This document shows positions 57,588 through 64,000 of a stretch of DNA of 64,000 nucleotides, piece after piece. The stretch covers positions 434,001 to 498,000 of the forward strand of contig JASJZC010000003.1 of the NCBI GenBank assembly GCA_037178855.1, read 5' to 3'. The position numbers and the translations under genes are program-made. How positions within the stretch are numbered: the stretch's first letter is position 1; each line of letters begins with the position of its first letter. Source of the stretch: Oscheius sp. JU75 (Eukaryota > Nematoda > Chromadorea > Rhabditida > Rhabditidae). The notes beneath the pieces were generated by a model. It had not been told where the DNA came from, did not search any database, and saw only the letters and a list, made by a program, of their open reading frames with translations.

Positions 57588-60500
57588 ATGGCCGCTGAGC
57601 CGGGCCCCGCTCACGGGTCCGGCTCCACGGGCCGAAAAATTCCACCCACTATGAGACTCTTGCGACAAGTCTCCGGCCTCTTTGAGTCCAAGAAGGGTGA
57701 GTCGAGGGGCTTTTTGAATTTTTGAAAAAATTCCCGCCAAGTTATAGGCTCTTCAAGAGAAATCGCGCGTACAGCTAAGAAAATAATTAAAATTAAAAAA
57801 AAATCGCTTATACGTATGCAGCTAAAATTCTCATAACAAAAATTTCACGCTCAATAGCGCGCCGTTCAAATCATTGTGTTTTTGTGAACAGACATGACAA
57901 GATGGTACGGGTGTTACTCGAACTGTAACGAGACGTTACGGGTGCGACAGGACATTTTCCACTAAATACTTAGGTTTGTTTTCGGCGCCAAAGTGCAGCT
58001 TTTTGACGTCGACCTGTTCTAGTAAGTAGACTTTTATCTGGCCTACAACTTTGTAGAACATCAAAAGTCTGAAAAATCAAGTATTCGACCTAAAAATTGC
58101 GATTTCCCAATACACCTTTAAGTATTTTGATACCTGTTCACTGTTTTTAACAGATCACCCACAAATCTCCTTATTTTTAAGCCCGAAGTAAGACTATTTT
58201 TCATATTTTCTGCCCACACACATCCTCCTCAAAATAGGCCTGTTTATCCCGAAATGATACAGGGGCTTCTTGAGCTCCTTTTTCAAACGAGGCTCGACTG
58301 GCAAACATGAGACGTATTGAGTCTATTTTCGATATACTTCAAGAGAAAAAATAGACAGACCAATTAGAAGAGAAGGTTTCTTCAAAACATAAATAAAAAT
58401 GTCTGAAGTGTGTATCTGGTTACTATACTTCAAGTTGGCGGTAGTTTTGAAAACAGCTGCCAGAGTTGGTGAGCAGTCTCTTGTTCGAGATCTCAAACTT
58501 CGGAACTTCTTGGTGTTCTCTATAGCGATTTTTTGTATGCAAACTATTGTCTACTATTGTCGGTGCGCAGTCTGTTTGGTGCTCCAAACAGGGCCAGCTC
58601 TTGCACTTTGAACCTTTCCCTGACGACTACTAAAATTATCTTCTCTCTCTCATTATGCGCGTTAATCTCACTGGTGTTCCCTTGACTAATCACCGAGTGC
58701 TCGTATATTTTCCATATTTGCCACACTTGGTGAATATCGGCCTAATCGGGTGGACAATTTGCCATGGGGAGTGGCAATTTGAGAGAGATTCTTGTTCACG
58801 GGAAAGACGACACGATGAGACGTGTAGGGATGACGTGGGCTCTGTCGTCAAATTGCGAAAGTATCATACTTTTTTGCGCAGAAGATTTGGGGAATTTTCG
58901 CAGGGATCCGGACAAAAATAGGACGGCGGAGATCAGCCGGATCCCTCAGTCTTAATGTCACCATGTCTCTCGCTTGGTACGTGTAGAAAATTGCTCAAAT
59001 CCATACATTCACACCACCATCTCACAACAAAAATTTCAGATCTGATGAATGATTGGGAAATAGGAGGCACGCAGAATAAGTGGGTCTGTCCAAGTGACAG
59101 GCATCTTCAGCTCCGAGCACAGTAGGTTTCAGTTTAAAGCCAAATCCCGATCTGTTGCCTGCTCCCCTGCTTAGAGCCATAGCAAATCTAACCTAAGGTC
59201 TAGGCTCAAAGCCGGATGGTCGGTCAGGACGCAGACGGCGCGAAGTCCGACAAACTCGAAGGCCAATGGAGGGATCAGTGAGGCTGAACAAGAACAGATT
59301 CGAATGGTCCTAGCCAAAGCTGAAGCCTCTAAGGCGAAGGAGCAGCAGAGGATAGGGTGAGTACAGAAGGGGGAGAGGTGACAGTATAAGAGAGTAAAAA
59401 ACAGTCCAGTCTAGATCCAATAGAGAGTATGAGTCAAGCCAGTCCTGTGCAGTACACTGTCTTTTTTTTCAAATTCAGTTCTTTTAAGAGGCAGGAGAGA
59501 GTTTATAGGGCCTTTAGGTACATTATACCGTATGATCAAATAGTCAAGCCAGTTCAGTTCAGTCTGGATTTTTTATCCCTACTCTTGATCCCCCAAAGCA
59601 TCTCGTCCCACAAATTGAATAACCAATTGAAGGGGACAGATTCTACGAAAACAAGGACATTTTTGGCTTCTACCAATGCTCATTTACCGCTATTTGTTCC
59701 AGAAAAATGGTCGACCGACTGGATAAGATGCGAAGGCGAGCCACCGGGAACGGTGTCACTCACTGCCTTCTCTGCTCGACCGAGTTCGGACTTCTGGCCT
59801 CGAAAAGCTACGCAGCCATGTGCTCCGATTGTCGAAAGGTACGTCATCAAGGGGTTATTATTCAGTTTTTTTGAGAGGAGGAGGGCTGGGTACTCGGCAA
59901 ACCACTTCCTCTCTCTATTGTTTTAGAAAGAAAGAGCAAGGAAATGAAAAAATAACAAGGATACAGAGGGACAGAGACAGAAACAGAGAGACTGATACCA
60001 ACCCAACACTTTTCAGTACGTCTGTCAACGAAACTGCGGCGTTGAGACCCTGGATCCCCAACGAGGCGAGGTCGTCTTCCTCTGCAAAATCTGCTCTGAA
60101 GCACGAGAGGTGGTTAGTCAGTGGTCGCAGGGCTATTTTCCATTTTTCTTCACGTCGTGTTGTCCTACCTCATTTTCTGTGAAAAGTCCACTCTCTCGAT
60201 TTTCTATCCACACTTTCCTCTATCGCTTACTATGCTTTTGTGATTTTGACACGCAAGTGCGATCGTCTCCTCTCAAAGTGATGTCGTTACAGAGTCCACT
60301 TGTTTTTTAAGTTTTCATGTTTGTTTTAGTCCCCATGTAAAGACGAATTCTTGCAGCTTTGGAAGAAGAGCGGAGCATGGTTCTACCACGAGATGCCGAA
60401 CTATGTCAAGCCGGAAATGGTGAGTCTGTCTTTATCATTGTTTCTCTGTCTCTCTGTCTTCCTGTCTCCCGATGACCAGATTCTTTCCGCTTCAGGGCAA

Positions 60501-63500
60501 CGGTGAGGTACGCTCTCCTCCCCATCAACCCAAACCCTCATGGGCCTTCGGAGCTTCTACTCCTAACGCAAACACCCAGTTCGCACCGGAGAAGCCGAAG
60601 AGACAGCTGCCAAACTGTCCCACACCTCCTCACATCATACACAATGAGCCTAGGTGAGTTCCGATCCTATTTTGTGAACTCTACCCGTATGAGGTCGGTG
60701 TTTAACAAAGAATAATTTAGTAGTCCTCGTAGTCCGCGCAGTCCGCGCAGTCCACGAGGCCAGCCGGCCCAGCAGCCGGCTCTGCCGCCGCCCGACATAC
60801 TCGTAAGGTTTGTAGGTTGAGCTGGCGTGTTCTCTCCTCTTTTCTTGGTTGCCTGAATGCAGTTTTCACTTGTAGTTCTCTTGGTGTGTGTGCACCCCGT
60901 CTGACACCTGTTGCCGTGTCTTTTCACCACTTTTCTGTTCAGTTCAAGCCGCCTTTCTCTAAGAGACACTTTTCATTCTTAAATCTTTGGTATTTGAACT
61001 TTTGAAGTTCTTACAGTCTATATTTTACAGCTATTACCTCAAAGACGTTTAGATTTGCCTATGCGTATACAGACAAGACAGCTTACTACAGTTTTGGCTT
61101 AAACTTGTGCCACTACGATCTCACTTTCCACCTACAAGGTTCCATTCTCTAGCTTTGCAATGTATTACAAAGTTGTAGCCTAGATCGAACTCTACCCCTC
61201 CGCAAAACATCACAGCGCTGAAAAATCACTTCTTGAACCCCCTTAGTTTTAGCACTGGGGCTCGGTCACCCGTGTCACCCCCGTACCATCTCTCCTCGGT
61301 CAATTCCCTATATAGTTTGGAGCGCCCCTGCAAATCAGCTAGTACCTGCGGTACCCTCTGACCATGATCGTTGTAGAACGAGTCTAACGAAGTAGCTTCG
61401 AGAGTGGTCTAGGGAAAAATACTGCTTTTTGGAGAATACAGGGCTCTGTCCTGGCTTTTGTCAGGCCAATGTCCTGTTTTCTGTCAATGTTCTCTGAACA
61501 CTTTGTGACCAAACAAATTGTATTTTTCGAGAACATTTCTGGTCTTGTCCAGATTTCTCAATCTGTTCGATCCACTTCTACATTTGTTCCTATCCATTCA
61601 CACAGAGTACAGAACCCCTCTCACCGTAGTCGTATTCCCTAAGTCACCAGGCAATAACAATCTCTTCAGCTGCAGGTCCAAATCTCCACGTCCACGTATA
61701 CAGCCCTCGTGGGTCAAGGAGAAGGTGATGAGCTCGATGAGTGTCGACGACGATGACAAGTGAGTTCACAAGCAAACTATGGGCCGCTGCTGGCTATTAG
61801 CATGACAACTACTTTAACTCTCCTAGAAAACTGTCGCGTTTCACTGTTTCCTCTCCAATCTAAACAACTATCCACAATATGGCAAATGCATGGCCTCTTG
61901 TGCACGCTCGTGTTTCTATTCCAGCCCGACGATCGTCAATCCTCTCAGGAGCAGCAGTGAGGGCGAGTACGCTCAGTCTGGAGTCGTGCGCAAAGCGCCG
62001 CAGAGACAGACGTCTTCTCAGAGGAGAGAAGCTAATCTGGCGAGGTTCACCATGACACAGCAGAGGATCTCGGACAGTGGTGAGTTGGGAGAAAATAGAT
62101 AGATCCAGAGAGACAGAGAGACGAGGAGATAGAGTAACAGAGAGACAAAGACAAAGCGTTCTACACGGATGCATATCTGTCACCATACCCTTTCCAGAAG
62201 AAGAAGATTCCTCCCCAGAATCTCGAGCCTCCACGAGGACTCCCTCACCACGTCATTCTCTAGCCACTCCGTCCAGCTATGATTCCTCCCACAAGGACCT
62301 CCGCCAGACGGAACAGCTGGTCCTCGACGATGCCCGAAGTATCGACAGCGGAGGTAACAGTCAGTTACTTTTATTCCCGGTTGCTCTGAAGCCTAAGAAA
62401 TTGTAAGCACGCGCCGATCACTCGCATTCTTTACTAACAGAGCATCCATCTGAAATCTGTCAAGATATCTCTTTTTCCAGTTGTCCAGTCCGACCACTCG
62501 AACCCTCAAGCAGCTCTGACTCTCAGTGTGAGCTCACTGACTCCATTCGCGAGTCAAGTCGAAACGGCGCCAATGTCGGTCAAGTCCAACGACTCGGATG
62601 AGAGGAGAATGGTCCAATCTGCCTCTGGAAGCAGTATGGTCAGTCCACCGCCGATCCCTCCTCGAAGCCCTGAGGTCAAGTCGAGACAGCCAAGCTTGGA
62701 AGCCCGACGGATCAGTATTAGTTCAGCTGCCAGTACCAAAAGGGTCGGTACATCGAGTGACAGTGTCAACAAGCTCAATTTGACGGACAACAATCAGAAA
62801 GACATGGTATGGGTGCAAATTTAATGGGAGGTTAGAGCCATTTTCAGACTTCAACATCCCGAACAGAATCTCCAGGTGGAGCCACCTTCATGAGCAGTCC
62901 TGACGACGATTCAAGTTAGTTTACTCGCCTACTTTATGTCTTCTAGCCTGTGTCTCCTCTCCCTTTATCCTCCGAAAACTCACTGCATTGCCTCTCTCAC
63001 CACGGTCGTAGACATCTTAACCTATTCCCCATGGTCCTCACAGTTGCCACACACGTCTCGTAATGAGTGTCGGTCCAAGATTAAGCATCAAATCAAAATG
63101 TCTCTAGTTCAGTGACGGTACTGTATCAAGGTGCCCTGGTCATATTTTTGGGGTCCATGTCCACTGTTTTTGAAGCGTTTGCTTGGCAGATTTGTTGGGT
63201 AGGATTGGGAGAGAGACAGAGAGATGGATAGCAGAGAGTCAGAGAAACAGAGAAAAAAAGGAGACAGAGAGACTCAGAGACACAAAGAACGAGAGAAAGA
63301 AACAGCGAGACAGGGAAACTGGACGGCCTGTACATAATCCAGAGGGAGACAGGAAGAGAAACAGAGACACAGTGACAGACACAGAGACATACAAGTTGCT
63401 TTCTCCCAAGCCCTCCTTCTCTCCTTTATATCGTCCTCTAATATTGAGCTTTTTAAACGGGGTGTCCCTGCTTTAGAGCGTCAACAGCAGCTCCGCCGGC

Positions 63501-63724
63501 GTGCCCTCTTGGAACGCATCGATGCTGCCCGTCTCCTAGCTCAGGAACAGAACTCCGAGGAGGAGGACATTCCGCCACAGCCGACTTCAGATTCCGAGAC
63601 CACGAGCACCACCGCACCACTGGATGAGCCGGGTCCGTCCAAAAGGACTTCTCCTTCTCCACGTCGTGCTCGTGTCAGCCTGCTTTCCTGCTTTTTGCCT
63701 CGAAAAAAACGTAGTGTTTTCTGA
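57588..63724 (+). CDS. rbf-1: Rabphilin (Rab effector), N-terminal part; 3' end outside the window
   Basis: Rab-GTP-binding regulator of synaptic and dense-core vesicles. Exons join in phase: 57588-57696, 59040-59121, 59204-59356, 59703-59838, 60017-60109, 60357-60419, 60496-60653, 60721-60807, 61676-61759, 61925-62079, 62198-62353, 62481-62806, 62848-62914, then 63477 onward (open to 63724, more likely spliced within). The N-terminus matches rabphilin 3A: NKWVCPSDRHLQ, then LKAGWSV, a charged helix (EAEQEQIRMVLAKAEASKAK), RLDKMRR and the FYVE-related zinc finger with paired Cys (CLLCSTEFGLL, CSDC, CQRNCGVET, CKIC), ending with WKKSGAWFYHEMPNYV. Several hundred Ser/Pro/Arg-rich residues follow (SPRSPRSPR repeat, PPPIPPRSP). 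The C2 domains must lie beyond 64 kb. RIM is the nearest alternative; the PSDR and KSGAWF motifs favour rabphilin. Confidence 0.85.
61142..61460 (+). repeat. Interspersed repeat with conserved 3' block, copy 2
   Basis: Lies in the rabphilin intron between 60807 and 61676. The 3' block 61350-61449 differs from copy 1 by about one base in 100, while upstream sequence is diverged. Same strand as copy 1. Confidence 0.75.
63205..63395. repeat. GAGACAGA tract in rabphilin intron
   Basis: About 190 bases of AGACAGAGAGA-like units fill most of the intron before the exon at 63477. Same class as the tracts in JADE introns and in the intron at 62080-62197. Confidence 0.7.
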
Positions 63725-64000
63725 CAATTTTTGGGAAATCTTACGAGACAGGAAAGAAGGTCAAATGCATGTTTTTGTTGTGGTGTACTTTCAGCGAGCA
63801 TGTGATTTTCGGATATTTTCATTCGCATGAGCACTTTAAATCTTTCATTTCTCTCTCATGACTATACTCTCTCTAAATGGCCTTTCATCAGAAAAATCTA
63901 ACTATCTTCTATTCCTGGCTTGGTTAGGTTCAATCTATCTTTGTTCACTGGAAATTGTATTGTATTGAGAAACTTCTAGGTCTTCTCGGATCGGTGATGT
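63725..64000. other. Window end, probably intron of rabphilin
   Basis: No exon recognised; AT-rich sequence after the last open rabphilin frame. Confidence 0.45.

Noticed and set aside
59429-59926. 165-codon plus frame upstream of and across the rabphilin zinc-finger exon
   Set aside because: Mostly intron; only another frame of the exon part encodes the conserved Cys-rich domain.
1-64000. CRISPR arrays, bacterial operons or integrons
   Set aside because: None seen; split genes, splice signals and transposons show eukaryotic DNA.

Overview
The window looks like nuclear DNA of a nematode. Genes are split by short introns (often 40-60 bp) with strong TTTTCAG-type acceptors. Four plus-strand genes start 2-7 bases after such an acceptor, as expected for spliced-leader trans-splicing. 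One gene also encodes a recognisable major sperm protein (MSP) domain, a fold at home in nematodes. I cannot name the species.

Layout. (1) 0-13 kb: a partial, possibly secreted protein gene on the minus strand; a SUMO gene whose C-terminal diglycine is created by splicing; a complete 13-exon JADE-family PHD-finger gene on the minus strand (2.7-6.4 kb); and two tandem ZC3H10-like CCCH zinc-finger paralogues (9-12.7 kb). (2) 13.8-23.9 kb: a 12-exon angel (CCR4-type exonuclease/endonuclease/phosphatase) gene. Its sixth intron carries a complete PAT-like tyrosine-recombinase retrotransposon with split direct repeats, itself inserted into a foldback MITE. (3) 24.5-25.2 kb: two small, divergently transcribed, signal-peptide-bearing genes. 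(4) 26-38.5 kb: a minus-strand cluster of three tyrosine-kinase-like protein kinase genes, a duplicated exon relic and a multi-pass membrane gene. One kinase gene runs into an MSP domain (with a frameshift inside it), and another ends in a probable divergent MSP/PapD-like domain. A maT-type DD37D transposon with an intact transposase ORF sits in a kinase intron. (5) 38.5-57.5 kb: mostly gene-poor, with a dead mariner, MITE copies and a possible far-upstream first exon. (6) 57.6-63.7 kb: the N-terminal part of a rabphilin gene (Rab-binding zinc-finger domain), cut by the window end before any C2 domain.

Functionally the window mixes housekeeping regulators (SUMO, JADE chromatin reader, CCCH RNA-binding proteins, angel nuclease), a synaptic or secretory Rab effector and a lineage-specific kinase cluster that may belong to sperm biology because of the MSP fusion. 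The gene models were built by joining exons at GT/AG sites and checking reading-frame phase by hand; JADE, angel, both ZC3H10-like genes, SUMO and rabphilin join without a phase conflict.
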